From Conchocele bisecta (lineage: Eukaryota; Mollusca; Bivalvia; Lucinida; Thyasiridae): a stretch of 64,000 bases of DNA. Under the pieces are notes generated by a model. The model saw nothing but the letters and a program-made list of their open reading frames with translations. It was not told the origin of the DNA and ran no database searches. Of the stretch, positions 22,075 to 31,981 are shown in pieces. The position numbers and the translations under genes are program-made. Location: assembly GCA_029237695.1 (NCBI GenBank), contig CM055275.1, forward strand, positions 6,625,131 to 6,689,130. Reading direction: 5' to 3'. The number at the start of each line of letters is the position of its first letter. The stretch's first letter is position 1.

Positions 22075-23360
22075 CATTATAGAGGTATTACACTAGTGCA
22101 CTATGGTATTTATTACACTGGTGTATTATGGTATTTATTACACTAGTGTTATATGGTAGTTATTACACTAGTGTTATATGGTATTTAGTACACTAGTGCA
22201 CTATTGTATATGTTGCACTAGTGCACTGTGTTATTTATTACACTAGTGGTATATGATATTTATTACACTAGTGGTATATGTTATTTATTACACTATTGCA
22301 CTATGGTATGTATTACACTTGTGTTCTATGGTATTTATTACACTAGTGTTCTATGGTATTTATTATAGGAATAAATGGCCTTTTTGTGGAATTTATCGGG
22401 GTATAAACTTGGAAAAGTCGCGGGAATACTGGACGAAGGCCGGAAGGCCTCGTCCAGTATTCCCGCGACTTTTCCAAGTTTATATCCCAGATAAATTCCA
22501 CAAAAAGGCCATTTATTCCTTATAATTCCAGCATTTGAAATAAATTCATCAAGAAAATGTGTTTATTTTCCGTTTTCTTAAGAATTATTTTAACTGCGCC
22601 TGACGGTTACGGAAAGTAGTTCGGCTTGGAGTTTACTGGGATATAAATTTTGGACGGAGACTTGCAACGGACCAATCAAATGTTAGGGAATTGTGTAAAT
22701 ATTTTTGTGCTGGAATTATTACACCATGTTATTACACCAATAAAGACTATGTATTCTGTAACAGACCCACATATATATTTATTACACTAGTGTTATATGA
22801 TATTTATTACACCATGTTATAACACCAATAAAGACTATGTTTTCTGTAACAGACCCATATACATATTTATTACACTAGTGTTACATGGTATTTATTATGC
22901 CATGTTATTACACCAATAAAGACTATGTATTCTGTAACAGACCATATACATAGTTATTACACTAGTGTTGTATGGTATTTATTACGCCATGTTATTACAC
23001 CAATAAATAATATGTATTCTGTAACATACCCATACACATATTTATTGCACTAGTGTACTATGGTATTTATTACACCATGGTATTTATTACACCATGGTAT
23101 TGCACCAAAAAAGACTTATGTATTCTGTAACAGACCATATACATATTTATTACACTAGTGTAATATGATATTTATTACACCATGTTATTCACAATAAAGA
23201 CTAGTATCTGTAACAGACCATATACACATTTATTACACTAGTGTTATATGATATTTATTACACCATGTTATTACACCAATAAAGACTATGTATTATGTAA
23301 CAGACCCATATACATATTTATTACACTAGTGTATGACATTTTTTAATACACTAGTGTTAT
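22075..23360 (+). repeat. ACTAGTG minisatellite array, interrupted by family A
   Basis: The first part (to 22362) repeats TATTTATTACACTAGTGTTA at about 27 bases. After the family A insertion the unit grows to about 112 bases: ATTACACCATGTTATTACAC, CAATAAAGACTATGTATTC, TGTAACAGACC. ACTAGT is a 6-base palindrome present in nearly every unit. Confidence 0.85.
22363..22720 (+). mobile_element. Family A, copy 2, inside the ACTAGTG array
   Basis: Complete: starts TTATAGGAATAAATGGCC and ends GTGCTGGAATTATTA. Array units flank it on both sides, so it inserted after the array formed. Confidence 0.8.
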
Positions 23361-23598
23361 AATCCGGTTGATGTAACGGACCACGTTCTATAAATACATT
23401 AAATATGCCTAAAATCATCCACATATCGAGAGTTGAACTGACCACAAAAGCCATGAGCCCCATTTCTACAGTTAACGCCACATATTATGAATAATAACAA
23501 ACATAACAGGAAAACAATAACAAATCTATATACTAAAATTAGAATTCAGTTGTAACAACTTATAATAGTATAAACAATTAACAATTAATGTATTTAGC

Positions 23599-23940
23599 AG
23601 GGCTCCAGATAAGGAATTAGTAATTGAGTATTTTCACTCCATCATTTCTGAAGCAATTGGATATTTCAACATTTTAATTGGGTAAAATAAAATCACACTA
23701 CTGTTTACACATCAACAGACCGCAATTATTGAATGGTTTGCTTCGAAATGATAACATGTCTTGGCATTTCATTAGAATGATCTCCTTGGGGTCTGTTTAT
23801 TGTTTTCTACAGCATAATGAAGGTACATGTATCACATTTTTTTTTATTGCTTTTTGATACTCGCTACTTCTGATTTCAATTGTTTTTTTTTGGTAATTTT
23901 AATTGGGTATTTAAGCAAATACCGCAGCTTATCTGGAGCT
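23599..23940. mobile_element. MITE family M, copy 2
   Basis: Same interior as the 17455 copy but lacks the right half of its small palindrome. Right end CTTATCTGGAGCT. Confidence 0.7.
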
Positions 23941-23951
23941 ATGATTTAGTA

Positions 23952-24249
23952 ACAACATCAATATACGGAACCCCGCAGCGAACATAGAATTGTTAATTCG
24001 TTCCCACAAAATAATTTGTTCCCTCAATTTCAACAATTCGTTCCCACGAATTAACAATTTGTTCCCTCAATTTAACAATTCGTTCCCACGAAATAACAAT
24101 TTGTTCCCACATCGTGGGAACAAATTATTAATTCGAGGGAACAAATTGTTATATCGTGGGAACGAATTATTAATTTGAGGGAACAAATTGTTATATCGTG
24201 GGAACGAATTAATAAAAAAAGTACATGTCCACTGCGGGGCACTGTATCA
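23952..24249. mobile_element. Foldback of GTTCCCACGAATTAACAATT units with CCCCGCAG ends
   Basis: Outer ends ATACGGAACCCCGCAG and CTGCGGGGCACTGTAT are inverted (13 of 16). The interior repeats AATTCGTTCCCACGA / AATTTGTTCCCTCAA in one orientation and then its complement, a short-unit tandem array folded on itself. Confidence 0.75.
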
Positions 24250-24406
24250 ATACCTGTATGTGAAACAAACAAAAAATATGAATATGTCTTATACTGTCTT
24301 GTACATTCAGGGTTTTACATCCACTCAACATCTAGATGGTCTTCTTTGTTTCTTGGGGTTTAACAGGTTTTCTAATCCTAATTCATCGTTACTTTATATG
24401 TATTTT

Positions 24407-24602
24407 CAGGGATTCCGCTGGCGATCGCCACTTCCGCAATTGGCGATAAAAATAAACAATTGGCGATAAAAAATTACAATTTTCGGGAAAAAAAATCAAA
24501 AACAAAAAAAAAGAAAAGTTTTTGTAATTGTAATTTTTTATCGCCAATTGTTTTTGCTTTTTTGAAGTGGCGATTTTTTTATTTTCCCTAGCGGAATCCC
24601 TG
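24407..24602. mobile_element. Foldback family L (CAGGGATTCCGCTGG ends), copy 1
   Basis: Ends CAGGGATTCCGCTGGCGATC and the inverted CCTAGCGGAATCCCTG. The interior repeats AATTGGCGATAAAAA in both orientations. The flanking hexamers are TATTTT and CATTTT, consistent with the 6-base target duplication seen at the other copies. Confidence 0.8.
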
Positions 24603-24620
24603 CATTTTGATACATACATG

Positions 24621-24828
24621 TACAGTGGAACCTCTCTAAACCGGACACAAGCTAATATATCTCATTTTAAGAAGTTTCTTGGCGTCTCAGATAATAATGC
24701 ATGTTCATGATTGCAAAATACTTAAGTGTGTCCCAGAACGGTCTTATGGCTGATTTACAGTGGAACGTCTCCAAACCGGACACCCTGGGGACCTCCCAAG
24801 GTGTCCGGTTTAGAGAGGTTTCACTGTA
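24621..24828. mobile_element. Tc1/mariner-like MITE, TA-flanked
   Basis: Ends CAGTGGAACCTCTCTAAACC and complement, including a long AAACCGGACAC match, with TA directly outside both ends. A TA target is typical of Tc1/mariner elements. No transposase frame, so non-autonomous. Confidence 0.65.
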
Positions 24829-25084
24829 TACTATTTGAAATAAATATTGTTTAAACTCAGGTTAATATCAGGCAAGGCTAGGAAATACCCATTCCAAACC
24901 ATGCCTGATAAACTTGATATCAAAAGACATCAGTCTGGTACTTCTATTTATCAAGTAACGTCTTATGATAAGAACTGCACAGGTATAATGTTTTTTTTTA
25001 GAAATATGAATGTTTCTGTTGCGTAATTACACTCGGCAACATTGAAATATCAGATGAAGTAGTTTTTGCATACAGGTTGACTCA

Positions 25085-25529
25085 CAGGCATTCGGCACAT
25101 TCGGCTTTTATCGGTATAACTATATATATGAACAAGGCTTCTAACTTTGGTCGGACACGATCTCGTATCATAACAACTTTCGCGATTTTATTAACGCTAA
25201 TGTACATATTTTGGCAGAAAGTGCACATGTTCATTTGAGAATTATCGTTGCTAAAATAGCATAGTTAGAACATAATTATGCAAAGAATATCGAATTACAG
25301 CTGCTTTTCTTAGGTCGGACACAACCTCGTATCATAACAAATGAAATAATGTGTTTAATGCTCTAACGTCAATATTGTAGTGGCAAGTTCTTACGAATTA
25401 TCGTTATCCTGCAGAAATACATAGAATGCATAGCAAATTAAAATTTAAACGTGTCCGACCAAAGCTAGAAGCCTTGTTCATATATATATAGTTATACCGA
25501 TGAAAGCCGAAACACGCCGAATGCCTGTG
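25085..25529. mobile_element. MITE with about 75 bp TIRs (AGGCATTCGGC ends)
   Basis: Long inverted ends: AGGCATTCGGCACATTCGGC...CTTTGGTCGGACAC at left, complement at right with TATATATATAGTTATACCG. A solo end fragment (GATGAAAGCCGAAACAGGCC) lies at 3471 in the satellite array. Confidence 0.8.
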
Positions 25530-25602
25530 GGTCGACTGATACATTGTATCGCTGTCAATCCCTGATATATAGTGAATACCAGGCTACCTGATAAATAGAA
25601 GA

Positions 25603-25714
25603 CCAGGGCCCGGTTGCTCAAAACTTCTGTTAGCTTAACAGACTGTTAAATCCTTAGCAATGCTAAGGATTTAACAGTCTGTTAAGCTAACCGAAGCTTT
25701 GAGCAACCGGTCCC
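25603..25714. mobile_element. MITE family N, copy 2
   Basis: CAGGGCCCGGTTGCTCAAA / complement; the interior is a palindrome closing at AATCCTTAGCAATGCTAAGG. Confidence 0.75.
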
Positions 25715-26136
25715 AGGCTACTGTCTTTTGATATCAAGTTTATCAGGCTCAGCTCGGAAATGGTGCGTTTCCTAGCCTTGCCCGATAAACTTGATATCAA
25801 AAGACACCAGCCTGTTTTTCTCTATTTTGCTATCAATCAGCGTGCATTCTATCAATGCACAGCGAGTTACCTGATAAAGGAAATATGAAACACGCTTTTG
25901 TACCTAGAATACGTGCGATATCTCATGATGCAGAAGTCACAATATATTCCGTAAATGACATCAAAAGTTTTAGAAATTTACAAAGCAAATGCGGAAATCT
26001 ATTCCACATTTTCTGAAAATTGCAACTTTTCACTTCATTTACGGAATATATTTGTAAAACAACTATCAGGAAAAAATTCACATCTTCTTAGGTACAAAAT
26101 CACATGACGTGTCTCATTTATATGTGATACATGTGC

Positions 26137-26782
26137 AGAGCTCCAGATAAGTTTTGTATCTAAAGAGCATTAAACCCCCAGATTTCAAATTCAATACATA
26201 TTTTACTTTTACAAATGGACTATTGATTTTCTTCCGTATTAAACAGGGAAAAATGATAAATTGTTTTTTTACAAATTTAAACATTTCAGACTAGTCTGAA
26301 AACCATTTTGTGATCACTGGATTGGTGTGGAAATTAACATATAACCAGATGGCTGCGGCCTGCATGTCGAGCCCGCCGAGGCATTTGACCTTGGGCACAG
26401 GGGCCGCATGAGTGGGACACAACATGAATATATGGATGATGACTAATAAGCATATGAAGTTTCAAGTCAATGTGACTTTGTACTGCAGAGATATAAGGTA
26501 TTTAAAAACATTAATGCATATTTTGGACGGACGGATGCACGAACACCCGGACGTCATTGCGATCACTATGTCTCGCTTTCCGCAAGCAGGCTCGACAAAA
26601 ATAAAAGAAATTTAAAAATTCACTTATTTGAACTGCTTTTTGAACTGCTTATTACAGTATTTTCACTACTCAATTTGAAAATCAATGCGTATTTTCACAT
26701 ACTCCCACTTTTTATAATCAATGCATATTCTGCTAAAATAAGTGCATAATATACGCCAGTACACACCTTATCTGGAGCCCTG
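26137..26782. mobile_element. MITE family M, copy 3, interrupted by Hel-d
   Basis: AGAGCTCCAGATAAG at left and CTTATCTGGAGCCCTG at right. The interior right half matches the complement of the 48764 copy (TATTTTCACTACTCAATTTG). A Hel-d element at 26341-26612 splits it. Confidence 0.7.
26341..26612 (+). mobile_element. Helentron-like non-autonomous element Hel-d, short copy
   Basis: Begins ACCAGATGGCTGCGGCCTGC and ends CTTTCCGCAAGCAGGCTCG then ACAAAAA. The body has GCATTTGACCTTGGGCACAG and a GGACGGACGGATGCACG run. No terminal inverted repeats in the usual sense. Assignment to Helentrons is inferred from layout (see Hel-e). Confidence 0.55.
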
Positions 26783-27092
26783 TAGCCTATTTCATCAACA
26801 TTGCAAAGTATACTTTAGTAGCAAAGTATACTTTGAGGGAGAAATTTCCAATTTTATGATAAATTTATTAATTTTTATTATACATGTACTGAATTTATTA
26901 CATTATCACAGCCAATTTTGGCTGTGATAATGTAATAAATTCAGTATAATAATTCTGCATACTTTTAATCATGAAATATATACATTTGTTAGTTCTATAT
27001 GAAATAATGCATTTCAGAAAAAATAAATGATTACTCCCTCAAAGTATACTTTGCTAGTAAAGTATACTTTGCAATGTTGATGAAATAGGCTA
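26782..27092. mobile_element. Family B, copy 5 (complete)
   Basis: Abuts MITE M at GCCCTG|TAGCC with no spacer. Central palindrome ACAGCCAATTTTGGCTGT. Confidence 0.8.
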
Positions 27093-27339
27093 CTGGATGT
27101 GTTGTACATACATACAATGTTTCATATTCACAAATACAGGGTACCAGAAAATTTGAGAACTATTCTTTTAGACAAATTACGTATAAGCCACGGAAGAAAA
27201 CCAGTACGATATAACTTCAGAAATAAAACCATGGGCTGTTGCGTTTACTGGGGTATACCGTGTCTAATGTATTGTATTGGGGTGTAAACACAATACGTCG
27301 AATGGGTGTTTCCATTATGAATTTATGGAAGGTTTAAAT

Positions 27340-27700
27340 ATTATAGGAATGAATGGCCTTTTTGTGGAATTTATCGGGGTATAAACTTGGAAAAGTCGCG
27401 GGAATACTGGACGAAGGCCGGAAGGCCTCGTCCAGTATTCCCACGACTTTTCCAAGTTTATATCCCCGATAAATTCAACAAAAAGGCCATTCATTCCTTA
27501 TAATTCCAGCATTTGAAATAAATTCATCAAGAAAATGTGTTTATTTTCCGTTTTCTTAAGAATTATTTTAACTGCGCCTGACGGTTACGGAAAGTAGTTC
27601 GGCATGGGAGTTTACTGGGATATAAATTTTGGACAGAGACTTGCTACGGACGAATCAAATGTTAGGGAATTGTGTAAATATTTTTGTGCTGGAATTATTA
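27340..27700 (+). mobile_element. Family A, copy 3 (complete)
   Basis: ATTATAGGAATGAATGGCC to GTGCTGGAATTATTA with the GGCCGGAAGGCC apex at about 27416. The best intact example of family A in the window. Confidence 0.8.
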
Positions 27701-28053
27701 AGACGTACAATAATATTGGTGTGATTTTCGGTATATCACGTGTAATTCTACTGTTAAATTCCATCTCGATGGAAACATAGTTTTCGAGTTATCATCACTT
27801 ATAAAGCACGATAAACTTTTAGAGGACGTCATTTTCTGACAAAACAAGCGATATATGACGTCATTGTCACTGTGATGTCACAAGTGTAGTGACGTCATCA
27901 AGATGTCACATCAGTCAACCTGATCCCCATAAAGCATTATGTGCACACATGTAAACAGTAATATATACTACATTAACTTTTCATGTACGACTTATCTGTA
28001 GTTTTTCTGCACACATGTACATGTAATATATACTACTAATCTATATATAGTAT

Positions 28054-28272
28054 CAGGCCCGTAGCCAGGGGGGGTCGGAGCGGTCAGATGACCCCCCCGC
28101 CCAGCCTCGAGGTTCACTTTTTTAGCCTTGAGGTCCACTTTTTTAGACCCCCATAGATACTTCAGACCCCTTGAGCCTTCGAAACGACCCCCCCTTCAAA
28201 CAGGTAAATACTTCAGACCCCTTGAGCCTTCGAAATGACCCCCCCCTTCAAACAGGTCTGGCTACGGGCCTG
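28054..28272. mobile_element. TIR element CAGGCCCGTAGCCAG with 5-bp target duplication
   Basis: Perfect inverted ends CAGGCCCGTAGCCAG / CTGGCTACGGGCCTG, flanked by AGTAT at 28049-28053 and 28273-28277. The 219-base interior is C-rich with a tandem duplication of CAGACCCCTTGAGCCTTCG. No ORF. Confidence 0.75.
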
Positions 28273-28553
28273 AGTATATACAGCTTATCTGTAGTTTGTT
28301 TGCTATAAAATGAATTCTCAAACTTTCTGGTAGCCTCACGTACATTGCCAAACAATAATAGAATAATAGACTTACCCAAAGTGCTAGAGGTATTTCAAAT
28401 TACTGAGGTACTGCACTACATGTTCACACACTAAAAGCTCTATTTAAACAGTTTTACGCATATACCTGATCTCAGGGGTTGTTAGTTGTTACGAGACGAG
28501 CCATGTGAGTCTGAACCTAAGAAGGTGTGGAGAAATGGTGCTTATGGGATTTA

Positions 28554-29055
28554 TGACTACTGTCTGTTCCACGTTTTGCTGCTGACGAACATTTCGCTAT
28601 TAAACACATTAAATCTAAAAAATATTTAAATGTAAGCACTTTTTCATCAATAACAAAAAAGTCCCCCCCCCCCCCCCCCCCCCGCCCCCCGAAAAAAATA
28701 TTTTTGATGAAATTCCATCAAATATTGATTTTATTGCGAAAAAACGATTTTCCTATGGGAATTGAACATGGGTAGTCAAATTTGGAAATTGACTCCGAAA
28801 CCTGGCGAGGTCAACAAATAAAAGAAGACATTTAAAAAAAATCTATTTTTGGCCCCCATGTTAAATTCCCATAGGAAAATCGTTTTTTCGCAATAAAATC
28901 AATATTTGATGGAATTTCATCAAATAATGTTTTTTCCGGAGGGTGATTTTTTTCTTATTGATAAAAAAGTACCGGTACTTACATTTAAATATTTTTTATA
29001 TTTAATGTGTTTAACAGCCAAATGTTTGTCGGCAGCAAAACGTGCAACAGACAGT
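28554..29055. mobile_element. Foldback family F, copy 1
   Basis: TACTGTCTGTTCCACGTTTT and the inverted AAAACGTGCAACAGACAGTA end a 500-base foldback. Motifs: TTTTCATCAATAACAAAAAA, AATTCCATCAAATATTG, CGATTTTCCTATGGGAATT. A run of more than 20 C at 28663 sits in the left arm only. The intact site GTGTTTAACAGCC at 28998 is the empty version of the element G insertion site at 44489. Confidence 0.75.
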
Positions 29056-29079
29056 AGTGTAGCTGATGATCAATTTTGT

Positions 29080-29455
29080 TTATTTGTTTGTTTATTCGAG
29101 TTTAACGGCCTATCAACAGCTAAGGTCATGTAAGCCCAGGCCAACGGATTCAATACCGCATTCAATCGTGGCAAAATCCCAAAATCAGAACGGAATATTT
29201 ACATCAAGAAAAATATATTCAGCCCTGAAATTAGAATAACTTGACCTGTTGCAAGGTCACTTATTACCCCTTCCCCTATTAAAAAGTAATACCGGTAGGT
29301 ATACTCTTATAAGGGGTATAACCAGATTCAACTGTCACATACAAAATGCCAAAGACGTATGTGAGGGCCAAACCAATTCTCCAGTCGGGATTGCGGTAAG
29401 GATGAACCCCAATCATTAAATTACCCATCGCGTGCTCCCACCTGCCACCCACCTG
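29080..29455 (+). repeat. SINE-like repeat S, S1
   Basis: GTTT head, AAGGTCATGTAAGCCCAGGC, and a complete 3' end to CCACCTGCCACCC. Confidence 0.65.
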
Positions 29456-29505
29456 AATGAAATTTATTAAATATTTTATTTTTATTTTTGTTATTTCTCA
29501 ATGAA

Positions 29506-29576
29506 AGTATATGTTGTGACCACTCATTTGAACCGTCTCAACGAGACGGTTCAAATGGTGGTCACGACATATACTT
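29506..29576. repeat. Hairpin E, complete
   Basis: AGTATATGTTGTGACCACTC / complement with loop at GTCTCAACGAGAC. Confidence 0.75.
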
Positions 29577-29729
29577 CTGGGTGCATAGAAGGAAAATATA
29601 TACCCACCGGATGAACCCCGATCGTTAAATTACCCATCGCATGGTCCCACCTGCCACCCACCACTGCTGATCAAATAGTACACACCTGTATCCTGGTAAC
29701 ATTTTATATTTGCTTGGTTTTGTTTTGTT

Positions 29730-29822
29730 TGTTTGTTGGGGTTTAACGGCCTATTTTAAAACAGCTAAGGTAATTTAAGGCCGCGTAAATGGGTTTAGCA
29801 CTAACTCCCATATATTACCTGT
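29730..29822 (+). repeat. SINE-like repeat S, S2, head only
   Basis: TTTGTTTGTTGGGGTTTAAC to CTCCCATATATTACCTG, truncated and joined to a repeat J copy (29834). Confidence 0.55.
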
Positions 29823-29833
29823 ATTTGCTTGGT

Positions 29834-29915
29834 TTCATTGATGGAACGATGAACAGTGCAGATCCTGATCAGACTGTGCGGATGCACAGGTTGATCTGGA
29901 TCTACACTGGTCACA
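29834..29915 (-). repeat. Repeat J, copy 3
   Basis: CATTGATGGAACGATGAACA, GCAGATCCTGATCAGACTG, GTTGATCTGGATCTACACTG. Confidence 0.6.
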
Positions 29916-29937
29916 AATCCTATTAAGAAGGTGTGGA

Positions 29938-30130
29938 GAAATGGGGCTTATGGGATTTATGACTACTGTCTGTTCCACATTTTGCTGCCGACGAACATTT
30001 GGCTATTAAACACATTAAATCTAAAAAATATTTAAATGTAAGTACTTTTTCATCAATAACAAAAAAGTCACCCTCCCGAAACAAATATTTTTGATGAAAT
30101 TCCATCAAATATTGCGAAAAAAACACAAAA
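29938..30130 (+). mobile_element. Half-copy of foldback family F
   Basis: Left arm only: TGACTACTGTCTGTTCCACA to AAATTCCATCAAATATTGCG. It ends at a repeat J copy. Confidence 0.6.
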
Positions 30131-30146
30131 AAGCACAACATGTGTT

Positions 30147-30235
30147 TCATTGATGGAACGACGAACAGTGCAGATCCTGATCAGACTGTGCGGATGCACA
30201 GGCTGATCTGGATCTACACTGGTCACATAACCCAT
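30147..30235 (-). repeat. Repeat J, copy 4
   Basis: Nearly identical to the copy at 29834, about 313 bases away, in the same orientation; the F half-copy lies between them. Confidence 0.6.
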
Positions 30236-30472
30236 TTGCCCCATTTACCCAGAAACAGCCACATATAAGGAAAATATTTTTTTTATAAAATTTATATTTT
30301 CCGTAAATGACGTCGAAAGTTGACAAAATGTCTTCTTATGAAAATATTGTCAACTTTCAATGTCACTCACAGAAAGTATCGCAATTTTTGTAAATATTTT
30401 CCAAGAGAAATCACATCTTGGGTAAAAAATGACATGGCTCGTCTCATGAATGGGTTTGTATGTGATTTACTC

Positions 30473-30720
30473 CATTAAAGGTACATGCCCACTCAGTAGG
30501 CACAAAATTTTCTTTATATCAGAGAAATCATCCGAGACATTTTCTGGCAAAATAAACATTCATTCACCATTACCCCATGTATTGATTGGCATTATTATAC
30601 ATTTTATATCAGACATAAATGTCCACACTGATATCAGGGGCGATAACCGTGTTTTCTTAAAATTACGGACATTACTATTTATGCTCTGTATTTATTTTTT
30701 GATGTGCGATGATCATACTT
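30473..30720 (+). mobile_element. Family G left end at TTAA
   Basis: TTAA then AGGTACATGCCCACTCAGTA. The following 250 bases (TTCACCATTACCCCATGTAT, GATATCAGGGGCGATAACCG) recur at 52080-52200 and 52600-52700. No matching right end is seen before 31.3 kb. Confidence 0.5.
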
Positions 30721-31610
30721 TATAATCTTTCAGGTGACGCATTTAATTAGCATAAATATTTAAAAAATATGCATCATTTGTGTATGAAAATAGCCTGATA
30801 CCACCGCGAGTCACTATCAGCAAAATAAATATTACTAAATGCTTATATCTGTATAGCGGGCAGTTGTCTAAACATAGTCTGATCATGATGACGTTATCCT
30901 TGTGAATTTTATCTAGCATGCTTCCTAAAAAATGAAGAAGTAATTTACAAAAAAATAATACAACCAAAATATAAATGTCATGGTTGCCAAATATTCCACC
31001 TGATGAGTACCCCTAGTTGGGAATGAAACAGATCTATAGATTGTAATTAACCCCTATATCTAATTATTAAGTTGTTGATTGTTTAATTAACTATTACTGA
31101 GCTTAAAACTTAATTTAAATAACTTTAATTATCAAATAATAACATCAAAATTCATATTTCCCGGTATTTCCCACTTTGGGGAGTATTTCCCGGACCGGTA
31201 TTTCCCGCCGGGAATTCCCGCCCCCGGTATTTCCCGGCCAACCCTGCCGGGCACTCGTAATTCTTAGAACTGGTGGAATAGTGACACAACTACATAATAA
31301 TACTTATTGAATTCCTATAAACAAAATGTTGTACTGTCATGGCCATGTACCTGTCATATATTTATTAAATGAGTATAAATAACGAGGCTATACCAAGTTT
31401 CTTATGAAATCAATTAACAAATTTAATAAATATCATATTAATCAACACAAATGTTAGATTTTATTTATTGCCTAAGCATAGAATAATGCATTGAAGCTGC
31501 ACTGACCACCAAACGTTTTTTCTGTAGCTGTCGTTCGTGTATTTATTGCACTAGTGTATTATTTTAATACACTGTTATTACACTGCAAAAACCCATTTTA
31601 TGCATTAATA
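30720..31610. other. No gene recognised
   Basis: AT-rich. A short G-related segment (CCGGGCACTCGTAATTC, GAACTGGTGGAATAGTG) at 31255-31300 is the reverse complement of sequence inside G at 44565-44610. A C/G-rich run with CCCGGTATTTCCC repeats lies at 31160-31235. Confidence 0.4.
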
Positions 31611-31611
31611 T

Positions 31612-31960
31612 TTGGCTGTGACTGGAGAAATGGGGCTTACAGGTTTTGCGACGAGTGTAGATCCAGATCAGCCTGTGCATCCGCAGTCTGATCAGGGTCT
31701 GCACTGTTCACCATTCCATGAATGAAAGACCTGTCATGCTTCTAACAAGGAATACAGATCATGGGTTTTGCGATCACTGTAGATCCAGATCAGCCTGTGC
31801 ATCCGCACAGTCTGATCAGGATCTGCACTGTTCGCCATTCCATCAATGAAAACAAGGAATACAGATCATTATCAGGATACAGGAGTGTGCTATTTGTTCA
31901 GGACCTACACCAGTCACAAATCGCATAAGCCCCATTTCTACAGTCACGGCCATAATGTAA
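31612..31960 (+). repeat. Two tandem repeat J copies
   Basis: GTGTAGATCCAGATCAGCCT and GGATCTGCACTGTTC... occur twice, about 140 bases apart. They end about 20 bases from the stop codon of the zinc-finger gene, so its 3' UTR (minus strand) would run through them. Confidence 0.65.
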
Positions 31961-31981
31961 CATTAATCTCCAGCCATCGAA

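Larger units (their letters stand above)
24861..25815. mobile_element. Element with TTGATATCAAAAGACA ends, carrying a nested MITE and family N copy
   Basis: Left segment 24861-24935 includes GATAAACTTGATATCAAAAG; the right segment 25730-25815 has the same block in both orientations. Between them lie the 25085-25529 MITE and the N copy at 25603. A fragment with the same TGTCTTTTGATATCAAG block sits at 33832. Confidence 0.5.
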
